From the NCBI GenBank assembly GCA_016716965.1, contig JADJUP010000056.1, positions 62,001 to 126,000 on the forward strand: a DNA stretch of 64,000 bases, in the 5' to 3' direction. Positions within the stretch are counted from its first letter, which is position 1. Every line of letters starts with the position of its first letter. Below are positions 34,493 to 43,702 of this stretch, piece after piece. The DNA comes from Sulfuritalea sp. Lineage in GTDB: Bacteria; Pseudomonadota; Gammaproteobacteria; Burkholderiales; Rhodocyclaceae. Position numbers and translations under genes: made by a program. The notes beneath the pieces are model-generated. The model saw nothing but the letters and a program-made list of their open reading frames with translations, did not search any database and was not told where the DNA came from.

Positions 34493-35431
34493 CTATTTGC
34501 TGTGGCAGGTCAGGCAGACGGCGCTGCCCGTGTTGGTCTTGCGCAGGAAGGTGGCGTTGATGACGCCGCCCGGCGTTGCTGAAACGCCATGCGGATCGTG
34601 GCAGGAGGCGCACTCGACCGAGGCGCCGTTGCCCGTGTCGTACATCCGGATTTCGGCCTTGTCCATGCGGCCGTTCGAGTTCTCGTCGAAGAACTTGGTG
34701 GTCAGGCCGACGAAGGCCTTGGTTCCGCCCGGAGTGTTCCAGTCGGTGCCGCCACCCGTAGTGGTTGGAAAAGTCACGCCGATCGGGTGATCGTTGCGCA
34801 GGTCCTTGCCGATCACGAATACCGTGAAGTCGGTGGCCACGCCGAGGCCGAGGCCGCCGGGACCACCGTCGGGAGCGTGGCAGGCGAGGCAGGAATTGAC
34901 GCCCGTATCCGACAAGGTTCGGTGCTGGCCGGACTTGGCATAGCCGCCGGGCGTATTGACGATGAATGCGGGATTCCAGCTGGTCGGATCGGCGCTCGCC
35001 GAATAGCCGCCGGAACCGGGCATGTTGAGGATCGCATCGACCGCCTGGGTGCCGTCGTGGCAGGAGAGGCAGGGCAGGGAACCCGCGCCGGGGTTATACA
35101 CGGTCTCGTTCAGGGTCGAAGTGCCCAGCGCGCTGTAGGTCGTGAAGCTGGCTCCGGTGGGCAGCAGGCGGTTCCAAAGCGGTGCGCCGACGGTTGCATT
35201 CGAACCGTGCGGGGTGTGGCAATAGACGCAGACGCCGCCGTAGCGGTTGCGAAACGCGTTCATGGTGCCACCGGAATTCGTCAGTTCGGTGCTTTGCATC
35301 ATGTTGTGGCGCGTATTGACGATGCCGCCCTGGTTGGTGAACTGGGTTGGCACATCGTTTTGCGCAAACACGGATATGGGGGCCAGCAGCAGGCCCCATA
35401 TCAGGAAATTGACGCGGACAATCATGTTCAT
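34493..35431 (-). CDS. Periplasmic pentaheme c-type cytochrome
   Basis: A 312-residue exported protein with a signal peptide (about 1-23) and five CXXCH motifs: CVYCH, CLSCH, CLACH, CASCH and CLTCH, several followed by HGS/DPHG-type segments as in doubled-CXXCH cytochromes. No known enzyme is recognised. It lies 89 bp after an NHL-propeller lipoprotein on the same strand; the pair resembles extracellular-electron-transfer or metal-oxide systems in other proteobacteria, but the partner is not identified here. Confidence 0.85.
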   Translation of the reverse strand: MNMIVRVNFLIWGLLLAPISVFAQNDVPTQFTNQGGIVNTRHNMMQSTELTNSGGTMNAFRNRYGGVCVYCHTPHGSNATVGAPLWNRLLPTGASFTTYSALGTSTLNETVYNPGAGSLPCLSCHDGTQAVDAILNMPGSGGYSASADPTSWNPAFIVNTPGGYAKSGQHRTLSDTGVNSCLACHAPDGGPGGLGLGVATDFTVFVIGKDLRNDHPIGVTFPTTTGGGTDWNTPGGTKAFVGLTTKFFDENSNGRMDKAEIRMYDTGNGASVECASCHDPHGVSATPGGVINATFLRKTNTGSAVCLTCHSK

Positions 35432-35520
35432 GGGCTCCTCCTTCTTTGCTACCCGGTTCTTGTCGAACTACCCGATTCGCGTCCGGTTGATGCCATTGTC
35501 AACAAATCTAACCGACAAGT

Positions 35521-36672
35521 CTACTGTTTTTCAGCGGCCAAACGGGCCCTCAATGCTTCGGGCACGGGCTCAAACACCTCGATTTTCTTGAAATAGTGGT
35601 CGTTTACGAACAGGCGCCCTGCCTCATCGACGGCTATCCCGGCGATCAGGGCATAGTTTCCCGGCCCCGGATCGCGGTTCAGGCTTCCCAAAGGCATCAG
35701 GACGCGTCCCGCCGGGTCGAAAATCTGGACATTGTTGAACCCGGTATCCGCGACATGGATGTTGCCGTCGGGGCCCACCGCAACGGAGCGCGGCCGGGCG
35801 AAGGTGCCTGGCGCGGTGCCCGGGCTGCCGAAGGCGAACTTGAATTTCCCGCCCGGATCGAAGGCCTGGACCCGGAAGTTCGCCGAATCCGCGACGTAAA
35901 GCGTGTTGTCCGGACCGACCGCAGCGGCCAGCGGGATGTTGAATTTGCCCTCGTCTTCGCCGCGCGGGCCGAGCCGGAACAACTCCTTGCCTTTCGCCGA
36001 GAAGGCGACGACCTTGTGGTCGTTGTTGCCCAGGTCGCCGCGGTCGACCACGTAAATGGCCTTGCCGTCGGGATTGACCGCGATGCCGACCGGACTCGTG
36101 AATCCTTCGCCGACGCTGAAGCTGCGCAGCAGCAGCCCAAGATTGTCGAAAATCAGGACCTTCTGCTGTTTTGAGTCAAGGACATGGACGTTGCCTTCGT
36201 TGTCGACGGCAACGGACTGGGGCCGACCCAGTTTGTCCGATTCGCGCTTGCCGAAGCGGAAAAGCTTGCGCCGCTGCATGTCGAAGACGGTGATGGCCTG
36301 GGCCGATGGCTCAGCGACATAGACCATGCCGAAGCGGACGGCAATGGCGGAGGGTTTGTCGATCACCGGTTCGTCGCTGATGGACTTCTGTCCCGTCACC
36401 ATCCGCTTGAATCTGGCTTCGTCGCTTTCCACGAGCACGTCGGCCGCCGAGCGCAGGATGCCGGCGAATCTATAGCGGGGTTCGTCGGGAGGTTGCGGCC
36501 ATAGGATTCGCGGTTTCGCCGGTTTTGCTGATTTTTCCGGATTGGCCGGTCTGACCGGGCCGCAACCTGACAGGAGCAGGCCCAAGGCCACTCCCCAAAC
36601 CATCCCTATTGAAAGCTTTTCAGCGATCCGCGCCGACAAGAATTGCTCCGATTTCGTCATCCCGTGGGCCAT
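35521..36672 (-). CDS. NHL-repeat beta-propeller lipoprotein
   Basis: A 383-residue protein with a lipobox LLLSGC (Cys about 37) and a six-bladed NHL propeller; repeats read RPQSVAVDNEGNVHVLDS, FNIPLAAAVGPDNTLYVADS and RPRSVAVGPDGNIHVADT. There is no catalytic triad. It is upstream of the pentaheme cytochrome and divergent from lgt. It probably anchors or binds the cytochrome at the outer membrane or periplasmic face. An alternative ATG at 36660 removes four residues. Confidence 0.85.
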   Translation of the reverse strand: MAHGMTKSEQFLSARIAEKLSIGMVWGVALGLLLSGCGPVRPANPEKSAKPAKPRILWPQPPDEPRYRFAGILRSAADVLVESDEARFKRMVTGQKSISDEPVIDKPSAIAVRFGMVYVAEPSAQAITVFDMQRRKLFRFGKRESDKLGRPQSVAVDNEGNVHVLDSKQQKVLIFDNLGLLLRSFSVGEGFTSPVGIAVNPDGKAIYVVDRGDLGNNDHKVVAFSAKGKELFRLGPRGEDEGKFNIPLAAAVGPDNTLYVADSANFRVQAFDPGGKFKFAFGSPGTAPGTFARPRSVAVGPDGNIHVADTGFNNVQIFDPAGRVLMPLGSLNRDPGPGNYALIAGIAVDEAGRLFVNDHYFKKIEVFEPVPEALRARLAAEKQ

Positions 36673-36785
36673 GCCGCTTCAGCCACAAAGAAACAGCCTA
36701 ACCTAAATCCATATCAGGATCAAGGGCATAAGGTCTGATACCGGCTCGGGCATAAGTCCGAATTGCGCTGCCTGCCCGGGATCGC

Positions 36786-36809
36786 CCCGTGTCGCCGGCG
36801 CCGACTTTC
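36786..36809 (+). repeat. 24-bp dispersed repeat, copy 7
   Basis: CCCGTGTCGCC followed by GGCGCCGACTTTC, in the divergent region before lgt. Confidence 0.8.
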
Positions 36810-36864
36810 TACAAGGTTAAAATGGGCACTTGCCGCCAGCCTATCGTCCGCCCGCCGCGCCACC

Positions 36865-37656
36865 ATGCTGATCCACCCCCAGTTCGATCCGATCGCCCTG
36901 CAATTTGGCCCGCTGGCCGTCCGCTGGTACGGTCTGATGTACCTCGCCGGCTTCCTGGCCTTTTTGTGGCTGGGCAAACGGCGGGCGGTGGCGCAGCCCT
37001 GGCACGCGATGAAGGCAACCGACATCGACGATCTGTTGTTTTATGGTGTGCTCGGCGTGGTGATCGGCGGCCGCCTGGGGCAGGTGCTGTTCTACGAACC
37101 GGGCTATTACCTGGCGCATCCACTGGAAATTCCTGCCGTCTGGAAGGGCGGCATGGCCTTTCATGGCGGCTTGCTCGGAGTGCTGCTGGCGATGGCGTTG
37201 TGGGGCCGCAAGAACGGCCGGTCCTTCCTCTCGGTGATCGACTTCATCGCGCCGCTGGTGCCGCTGGGGCTGATGGCCGGCCGCATCGGCAACTTCATCA
37301 ACGGCGAACTGTGGGGCCGCGTTGCCGATCCGGCCCTGCCCTGGGCCATGGTGTTTCCGCAGGTGGATGCCCTGCCGCGCCACCCTTCGCCGCTCTACCA
37401 GGCGGCGGGCGAGGGCCTGCTGCTGTTCGTGATCCTCTGGGTGTACTCGGCACGACAGCGGGCGGTGGGGGCGGTGGCTGGAGCTTTCCTCGTCGGCTAT
37501 GGCGTGCTGCGTTCGGCCGCCGAGTACTTCCGCGAGCCGGACCACGGCATTTTCGGCTGGTCCTACACGGTCAGCATGGGGCAGTGGCTGAGCCTGCCGA
37601 TGGTGCTTGTGGGACTCTGGTTACTGTTGCGCCGGGTGAATCCGGCCGCGCGCTGA
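36865..37656 (+). CDS. lgt: Prolipoprotein diacylglyceryl transferase
   Basis: A 263-residue inner-membrane enzyme transferring diacylglyceryl from phosphatidylglycerol to lipobox Cys. I use the ATG at 36865 (MLIHPQFDPIALQFGPLAVR), the family start. Conserved residues: the H in MAFHGGLLG and the Lgt signature GRIGNFINGELWGR. It ends one base from the convergent cytochrome gene. Confidence 0.95.
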   Translation: MLIHPQFDPIALQFGPLAVRWYGLMYLAGFLAFLWLGKRRAVAQPWHAMKATDIDDLLFYGVLGVVIGGRLGQVLFYEPGYYLAHPLEIPAVWKGGMAFHGGLLGVLLAMALWGRKNGRSFLSVIDFIAPLVPLGLMAGRIGNFINGELWGRVADPALPWAMVFPQVDALPRHPSPLYQAAGEGLLLFVILWVYSARQRAVGAVAGAFLVGYGVLRSAAEYFREPDHGIFGWSYTVSMGQWLSLPMVLVGLWLLLRRVNPAAR

Positions 37657-37657
37657 T

Positions 37658-38092
37658 TCAGCGCGTGCGCCAGGAGTAGTGGCAGGCGACGCAAGTACCG
37701 GTAAGGTTGGGCAGCAGGGCCAGCGCCCGTTCGCGGTCGCCGCTGGACGCCGCGCGGGCGAACTCGCTGGCGGCGCGATGACCATCGATGCCGATCCCGT
37801 GCATGGCCGGCGGCATGTGCGGGCCGGGGCGGGCATCAAGGGGCTTGTCGCGATGCTTGCCCATGGCCGATTGCCCCAGTGACTTTTCCGCGACCTCGCC
37901 CGCTTCCTTCAGCTTGCCGGCGGCCATCAGCGTCAGGATTTCGTTGATGGCGAGCAGGTTGCCCAGCATTTCCTCACGCAGGGCGTCCTGCGCGGCAGGT
38001 GGCAGGGTGGCGAGCTGACGATTGTCGGCGGCCAGCGCCTGGCCGGCAGAAAGCACTGCCACTGCCGCCAGGATGAGCGCGAATGCTTTCAT
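37658..38092 (-). CDS. Cytochrome c'-like monoheme protein
   Basis: A 144-residue exported protein with signal peptide (about 1-21) and a single heme motif at the very C-terminus (CVACHYSWR), the position characteristic of four-helix cytochromes c'/c556. The axial or distal residue is not evident. It may buffer NO or shuttle electrons. It lies downstream of purU by 10 bp and converges on lgt. Confidence 0.8.
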   Translation of the reverse strand: MKAFALILAAVAVLSAGQALAADNRQLATLPPAAQDALREEMLGNLLAINEILTLMAAGKLKEAGEVAEKSLGQSAMGKHRDKPLDARPGPHMPPAMHGIGIDGHRAASEFARAASSGDRERALALLPNLTGTCVACHYSWRTR

Positions 38093-38102
38093 TTTCCTTG
38101 CC

Positions 38103-38963
38103 TTATCTGAATACCACGGTCTTGTTGCCGTGAACCAGCACGCGATCTTCGAGGTGGTAGCGCAGTCCGCGCGCCAGCACGGTTTTCTCGATGTCCTTGC
38201 CGTAACGCACCATGTCCTCGACCGAATCCGAGTGGTCGATGCGGATCACGTCCTGCTCGATGATCGGGCCCTGGTCGAGCGCTTCGGTGACGTAGTGGCA
38301 GGTCGCGCCGATCAGCTTGACGCCCCGCGTGTAGGCTTGATGGTAGGGCTTGGCGCCGACGAAGGAGGGCAGGAAGCTGTGGTGGATGTTGAGGATGCGT
38401 CCCGGATAGGCGGCGCACAGTTCCGGCGACAGGATCTGCATGTAGCGCGCCAGCACCATGGTGTCGCCATGCACTTCCTCGAACAGCCGTTGCACTTCGG
38501 CATAGGCGGCGGCCTTGTTGTCGGCCGGCACCGGGACGTGGTGGAAGGGGATGCCGTGCCACTCGACGAAGCCCTTGAAGGTGTCGTGGTTCGAGATCAC
38601 GCAGGCGATCTCGATGTCGAGTTCCTTCGACTGCCAGCGCGCCAGCAGGTCGTAGAGGCAGTGTTCCTGCTTGGAGACCAGCACCACCACGCGCTTTTTT
38701 ACGGCGGAGTCGTTGATGCGCCAGTCCATCTGCAAATCGTTCGCGAGCGGCTGGAAGCGGCTGCGGAATTCGGCGAGGTGGAAGGGCAGGGACTCGGCCT
38801 TGACCTCGATGCGCATGAAGTAGCGCCCGTCGAGGTCGTCGGCGTGGAAGCGCGATTCGAGGATCCAGCCGCCGTGTTCGGCAATGAAGCCGGTGACGCG
38901 CGCGATGATGCCGACCTGGTCGGGACAGGACGCCGAAAGGGTATAGAACCGCTCGCGATGCAT
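38103..38963 (-). CDS. purU: Formyltetrahydrofolate deformylase
   Basis: A 286-residue enzyme releasing formate from 10-formyl-THF. It has an N-terminal ACT domain (residues about 1-80, CPDQVGIIARVTGFIAEHGG) and a formyltransferase fold with LNIHHSFLPSFVGAKPYHQA and GATCHYVTEALDQGPII. The ATG at 38963 overlaps the thrH stop, so the two genes are coupled. Confidence 0.93.
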   Translation of the reverse strand: MHRERFYTLSASCPDQVGIIARVTGFIAEHGGWILESRFHADDLDGRYFMRIEVKAESLPFHLAEFRSRFQPLANDLQMDWRINDSAVKKRVVVLVSKQEHCLYDLLARWQSKELDIEIACVISNHDTFKGFVEWHGIPFHHVPVPADNKAAAYAEVQRLFEEVHGDTMVLARYMQILSPELCAAYPGRILNIHHSFLPSFVGAKPYHQAYTRGVKLIGATCHYVTEALDQGPIIEQDVIRIDHSDSVEDMVRYGKDIEKTVLARGLRYHLEDRVLVHGNKTVVFR

Positions 38964-39571
38964 CAGATGCGGGCCGATGCCTTGTCGATTTCGGCGCGCA
39001 GTTCGGCGTAGTTCATGGTCACCGGGAACTGCGGGAATTCGTCGATCACGTTCTGCGGCGGATGGAACAGGATGCCGGCGTGGGCCTCGGCGAGCATGGC
39101 CGTGTCGTTGTAGGAATCGCCGGCGGCGATGACCTTGAAGTTGAGTTCCTTGAAGCGCTGCACCGATTCCTTCTTCTGGTTCGGCATGCGCAGGTGGTAG
39201 TTCACCACGAAGCCGGCGGCGTCGGCCTCCAGCTTGTGGCAGAACAGCACCGGCATGTTCAGTTGCGCCATCAGCGGCATGGCGAATTCGTAGAAGGTGT
39301 CGGACAGGATGATGACCTGGAAGTCGCGGCGCAGGGCGTCGAGGAAGTCGCAGGCACCCTCCATCGGGCCCATGTCGGAGATCACCTTCTGGATGTCGGG
39401 CAGGCCGAGCCGGTTCTTCTTCAGCAGGTCCAGCCGGTACTTCATCAGCTTGTCGTAGTCGGGCTCGTCGCGGGTGGTGCGGGAGAGTTCGGGGATGCCG
39501 GTGCGTTTGGAAAACTCGATCCAGATTTCGGGAACGAGCACGCCTTCGAGGTCGAGACAGACGAGTTGCAC
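38963..39571 (-). CDS. thrH: ThrH-type phosphoserine/homoserine phosphotransferase (HAD)
   Basis: A 202-residue HAD-family protein from a GTG at 39571 with GGAG 7 bases upstream. The nucleophile is DLEGV (DxExV), then the ILSDTFYEFA Ser/Thr motif and the metal site AAGDSYNDTAM. This is the ThrH arrangement: a phosphoserine phosphatase that can transfer phosphate to homoserine. It is translationally coupled to purU. A copy of the 24-bp repeat sits immediately 5' to its ribosome-binding site. Confidence 0.88.
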   Translation of the reverse strand: MQLVCLDLEGVLVPEIWIEFSKRTGIPELSRTTRDEPDYDKLMKYRLDLLKKNRLGLPDIQKVISDMGPMEGACDFLDALRRDFQVIILSDTFYEFAMPLMAQLNMPVLFCHKLEADAAGFVVNYHLRMPNQKKESVQRFKELNFKVIAAGDSYNDTAMLAEAHAGILFHPPQNVIDEFPQFPVTMNYAELRAEIDKASARI

Positions 39572-39582
39572 TGAAATTCTCC

Positions 39583-39606
39583 AGGAGTCGGCGCTGGCGG
39601 TACGGC
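39583..39606 (-). repeat. 24-bp dispersed repeat, copy 8 (5' of thrH)
   Basis: On the minus strand GCCGTACCGCC followed by AGCGCCGACTCCT, immediately upstream of the thrH ribosome-binding site. Confidence 0.85.
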
Positions 39607-39718
39607 GCCCTGCCAAGCACTGCGGGCCGATTGATTGCCGGGCGGCAAGAAAGCGGGGAATTTTACCTGTTTGGACCCGTTCCCGCATTCTCGATGGGGG
39701 CGTTTGGGACCGCGCAGT

Positions 39719-39768
39719 GCCTGGTCGCCGCCGCATTCGGGACCGCATCCCGTCGGCGGCGACCAGGC
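39719..39768. repeat. 15-bp inverted repeat in the hemA upstream region
   Basis: GCCTGGTCGCCGCCG and its exact complement are separated by 20 bases, within the 333-bp interval between the divergent thrH and hemA genes. It could form a stable leader hairpin or be a palindromic operator. The rest of this interval shows only the 24-bp repeat. Confidence 0.75.
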
Positions 39769-39904
39769 GCGGAAGGCCGCGCCAGATGGGATAATTGCGG
39801 TTGCGCGGCAGTTCGGCCGGCGCAGAGTGTCCTTGTCGTTTGGGGCCGATCGGTTTCTAATACGCCCTGCAGGATTTTTTGCAGCGATTCAAGGTCATAT
39901 CGAC

Positions 39905-41158
39905 GTGCAGCTATTCGCCCTCGGAATCAACCACCATACAGCCCCGCTCGCGGTTCGCGAGCAGGTGGCGTTCGACCCGTTGCGCATGGGGCAGGCCTTG
40001 CACGACCTGCTACGGGCCAAGCAGGTGCGCGAAGCGGCGATTCTCTCCACCTGCAATCGCACCGAGCTCTACTGCGCGGCGGAAAATCCCGAAGCGGCCG
40101 CCGACTGGCTCGCCGAATACCACTCGCTGCCGCCGCAGAAGATCCATCCCTATCTCTACCGCCATCCGCAGCGGGATGCGGTGCGCCACATGTTCCGCGT
40201 CGCCGCTGGCCTCGATTCGATGGTGCTTGGCGAACCGCAAATCCTTGGCCAGATGAAGCAGGCCGCGCGCTTCGCCGAGGAAGCCGGAACCATGGGAACC
40301 CTGCTCGGCAAGCTTTTCCAGAAAACCTTCGCCGTGGCCAAGGAAGTGCGCTCGACCACGGCGATCGGCGCCAACACGGTATCCATGGCCGCCGCCGCGG
40401 TGCATCTGTCGGCGCGCATTTTCGACAGCCTGGCGGCGCAGAAGGTGCTGTTCATCGGTGCCGGCGAGATGATCGAACTGTGCGCCGCGCATTTCGCCGC
40501 GCAGAAGCCCTCGCGCCTCACCATCGCCAATCGCACGCTGGAGCGCGGGGCAGACCTCGCGGCGCGCTTCGCCGGCGATGCGATGCGACTGGACCAGCTG
40601 GGCGAACGCCTTGCCGAATACGACGTCGTGGTGTCCTGCACGGCCAGTTCGCTGCCCATTGTCGGCCTGGGCATGGTCGAGCGCGCCCTCAAGGCGCGCC
40701 GGCACAAGCCGATGGTGATGGTCGATCTGGCGGTGCCGCGCGACATCGAAGAAGAGGTCGGCCGGCTGGACGACGTATTCCTGTACACGCTGGACGACCT
40801 CGGCCAGATCGTCGAGTCCGGCCTCGAATCGCGCCAGGCCGCGGTGGTCGAAGCCGAGGCGATCATCACCGACCGGGTTTCCGGTTTCCTGCAATGGATG
40901 GAGTCGCGGGAGACGGTGCCGACCATACGCGCGCTGCGAGATTCCGGCGAGCGCACACGCCGCCATGAAGTGGAGCATGCGCTCAAACTGCTGGCGCGCG
41001 GCGAAGACCCGACCAAGGTGCTGGACGCCTTGTCGCATGGCCTGACCAACAAGCTGTTGCACGGACCGACACATGCCCTGAATCAGGCCGAGGGTTCGGA
41101 GCGGGCCGAGGTCGCCGAACTCATCTCGCGCATCTATCGCCTGAACTCCGGGGAGTAG
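39905..41158 (+). CDS. hemA: Glutamyl-tRNA reductase
   Basis: A 417-residue enzyme making glutamate-1-semialdehyde, the first committed step of tetrapyrrole synthesis. The GTG at 39905 gives MQLFALGINHHTAPLAVREQ. Catalytic Cys is in ILSTCNRTELY, the dehydrogenase domain has VLFIGAGEM and the C-terminal dimerisation helix is complete. It opens a cotranscribed group with plsB, prfA, prmC and hemerythrin. Confidence 0.95.
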   Translation: MQLFALGINHHTAPLAVREQVAFDPLRMGQALHDLLRAKQVREAAILSTCNRTELYCAAENPEAAADWLAEYHSLPPQKIHPYLYRHPQRDAVRHMFRVAAGLDSMVLGEPQILGQMKQAARFAEEAGTMGTLLGKLFQKTFAVAKEVRSTTAIGANTVSMAAAAVHLSARIFDSLAAQKVLFIGAGEMIELCAAHFAAQKPSRLTIANRTLERGADLAARFAGDAMRLDQLGERLAEYDVVVSCTASSLPIVGLGMVERALKARRHKPMVMVDLAVPRDIEEEVGRLDDVFLYTLDDLGQIVESGLESRQAAVVEAEAIITDRVSGFLQWMESRETVPTIRALRDSGERTRRHEVEHALKLLARGEDPTKVLDALSHGLTNKLLHGPTHALNQAEGSERAEVAELISRIYRLNSGE

Positions 41159-41215
41159 GTGCGTGGCTGCGCATCGACCGACCGGCGCCTGCGCGGCGTG
41201 CCAGACTGACCGCTC

Positions 41216-43696
41216 GTGAGCAGGCTGGCACTTTTCGATCTCGCTGGCTGGATGCTCGGCATCCTGCGCCGGATCCTCTACCTCGGGACGCGGACCCAGG
41301 TGTTTCCGGAATCCCCGGAAGAGCTCAAGCTGCGGCCCGACCTGCCGCTGTGCTACGTGCTGCACGAGCGGCACCTGTCCAACCTGCTGGTGCTCGACCA
41401 CGAATGCCGCCAGTTCGGCCTGCCTCCGGCATTGCGGCCCCTGCGCGATCCGGCCTTCAGCGCGCCGCGATCCTACTTTTTCAATTCGCGCCCGGTGCGA
41501 GGCAGCATCGTAGCGAATCCACGCAGCGAGCATTCCGAACTGCTCAAGGCGCTGGTGGCTGCCGCAATTGCGAATCCGCGCTTCGACGTGCAACTGGTGC
41601 CGGTGACGATACTCTGGGGGCGCGAACCTGGAAAGCAGGAGTCCGTGCTCAAGGCATTGTTCGCGGAAACCTGGCAACAGGTCAGCACCCTGCGCCACAT
41701 CTTCGCGATGCTGATCCACGGCCGCCACACGGTGGTGCGTTTCAACGCACCGATCTCACTGCGCGACGTGCTCGGCACCGACAGCGATCCGTCCCGCGCG
41801 GTGCGCAAGCTGGGACGGATCCTGCGCGTGCATTTTCGTCGCCAGCGCGAAATGGCCATCGGCCCCGACCTGTCGCATCGCCGTACGCAGTTGCGCAGCC
41901 TGCTCAGCATGCCTTCGGTGCGCACCGCGATCGCGGCCGAAGCGCAGTCCAAGTCGATATCGCTGATCGCCGCGCAGAAAACGGCGCGCGACTTCGCGCT
42001 CGAGATCGCCTCCGACTACACCTATTCCGTGGTGCGGGCCTTTGCCCTGTTCCTGACCTGGGTCTGGAACAAGGTCTACAACGGCATCGAGGTGCACAAT
42101 TTCGAGCGGGTGACCACCGTGGCGCCGGGCCACGGCATCATCTACGTGCCCTGCCATCGCAGCCATGCCGACTACCTGCTGCTCTCCTACATCATTTTCA
42201 ATCGCGGATTGATGGTGCCGCACATCGCCGCCGGCGCCAACCTGAACCTGCCGCTGGTGGGCTCCATCCTGCGCCGCTCGGGGGCCTTCTTCCTGCGCCG
42301 CAAGATCAAGGGCGAGCCGCTGTATGCGACGGTGTTCCAGGAATACGTGCACCTGATGATCGAGCGTGGCTTCCCGATGGAATATTTCATCGAGGGCGGT
42401 CGCAGCAGGAGCGGGCGCACCCTGGCGCCCAAGGCCGGCATCCTGGCCATGACGGTGCAGAGTTTCGTGCGCAGCCATGCACGGCCGCTGGTGTTCGTCC
42501 CCGTCTATGTCGGCTACGAGAAGCTGATGGAGGGCAATAGCTACCTCGCCGAACTCCACGGCCGCCCCAAGAAATCCGAATCGCTGCTCGACCTGGTGCG
42601 CGCTGCGAGGCTGCTGAAACAGAATTTCGGCAAGGTCCATGTCAATTTCGGCCCGCCGCTGGCCCTCGCCGAATTCCTCGATGCCCTGCAACCGGACTGG
42701 CGTGCTTCACCCTTCGACGCACAGGCACCCTGGTTGCGCGGCGCCGTGGATGCCACGGCGATGGAACTGGCGCGGCGGATCAACTCGCTGGCGGTGGTAA
42801 ACCCGGTAAACCTGGTCGCCGCGACGCTGCTGTCGACGCCCAAGCATGCCGCCGACATGCGGCTGCTGCAACAGCAGATCGGGCACTGCCAATACCTGCT
42901 GGCGCAGACATCCTGGGCCGGGACCATCGTTCGTTGCGACCTGCCGCCGGACGAGGTGATTGACTACGTGCGCCGGCTCGACCTGGTGCAGTGCCATCCG
43001 CATCCGCTGGGCGACATGATCCGCGCCGACGAACAACAGGCGGCGCTGCTCGCCTACTTCCGCAACAACATCCTGCACCTGCTGGCCCTGCCCGCGCTGC
43101 TGGCCTGCCTGGTCAGCCACAACCGGCAACTTTCGCGACAACGGGCGCGGGACGCCATCCGGGGCATCTACGGCCTGCTGCGTGCCGAACTGTTCCTGCC
43201 CTGGCCGGCCGAGGAACTCGATGCGGTGATTGACCACACCGAGTCGGCCCTGGCGCAACGCGGCCTGATCGAGAGCGGCGATGGCGACAGCTTGCGCGCG
43301 CCGCCGCCCAACAGCGAAGCCAGCCCGCAACTGCAGCAACTGGGCGAGATTCTGCGGCCCACCCTGGAACGCCAGTTCCTCACCCTGGCGCTGCTGCAGC
43401 ATTACGGCAGCGGCCAGCTCACTCGCGCCCGGCTGGAAGAGGACGCGCATCTGCTGGCACAGCGGCTGGCCATGCTCTACGAATTCAACTCGGCCGAGTT
43501 CTCGGAGAAGCTGCTGTTCGCCAACGTGGTGCGCAACCTGATCGACGGCGGAATATTGCAGGTCGATGACGAAGGCCTGCTGCGTTTCGACGCGCGGATC
43601 ACGCTGGCGGCGGCCCAGACCGAACTGCTGCTGGCGGCCGACGTACGCCACAGCATCCACCTCATCGCCCGCGCGGCACCGCCGCCGGCATCCTGA
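41216..43696 (+). CDS. plsB: Glycerol-3-phosphate 1-O-acyltransferase
   Basis: An 826-residue membrane-associated enzyme starting the phospholipid pathway. The acyltransferase block I is PCHRSHADYLLLSY (HX4D), block II GAFFLRRKIKGEPLY, block III YFIEGGRSRSGRTL and block IV VFVPVYVGYEKL. The N-terminus starts at a GTG. Length matches the family. It is 57 bp after hemA and 6 bp before prfA. Confidence 0.93.
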   Translation: MSRLALFDLAGWMLGILRRILYLGTRTQVFPESPEELKLRPDLPLCYVLHERHLSNLLVLDHECRQFGLPPALRPLRDPAFSAPRSYFFNSRPVRGSIVANPRSEHSELLKALVAAAIANPRFDVQLVPVTILWGREPGKQESVLKALFAETWQQVSTLRHIFAMLIHGRHTVVRFNAPISLRDVLGTDSDPSRAVRKLGRILRVHFRRQREMAIGPDLSHRRTQLRSLLSMPSVRTAIAAEAQSKSISLIAAQKTARDFALEIASDYTYSVVRAFALFLTWVWNKVYNGIEVHNFERVTTVAPGHGIIYVPCHRSHADYLLLSYIIFNRGLMVPHIAAGANLNLPLVGSILRRSGAFFLRRKIKGEPLYATVFQEYVHLMIERGFPMEYFIEGGRSRSGRTLAPKAGILAMTVQSFVRSHARPLVFVPVYVGYEKLMEGNSYLAELHGRPKKSESLLDLVRAARLLKQNFGKVHVNFGPPLALAEFLDALQPDWRASPFDAQAPWLRGAVDATAMELARRINSLAVVNPVNLVAATLLSTPKHAADMRLLQQQIGHCQYLLAQTSWAGTIVRCDLPPDEVIDYVRRLDLVQCHPHPLGDMIRADEQQAALLAYFRNNILHLLALPALLACLVSHNRQLSRQRARDAIRGIYGLLRAELFLPWPAEELDAVIDHTESALAQRGLIESGDGDSLRAPPPNSEASPQLQQLGEILRPTLERQFLTLALLQHYGSGQLTRARLEEDAHLLAQRLAMLYEFNSAEFSEKLLFANVVRNLIDGGILQVDDEGLLRFDARITLAAAQTELLLAADVRHSIHLIARAAPPPAS

Positions 43697-43702
43697 CCCA
43701 TC

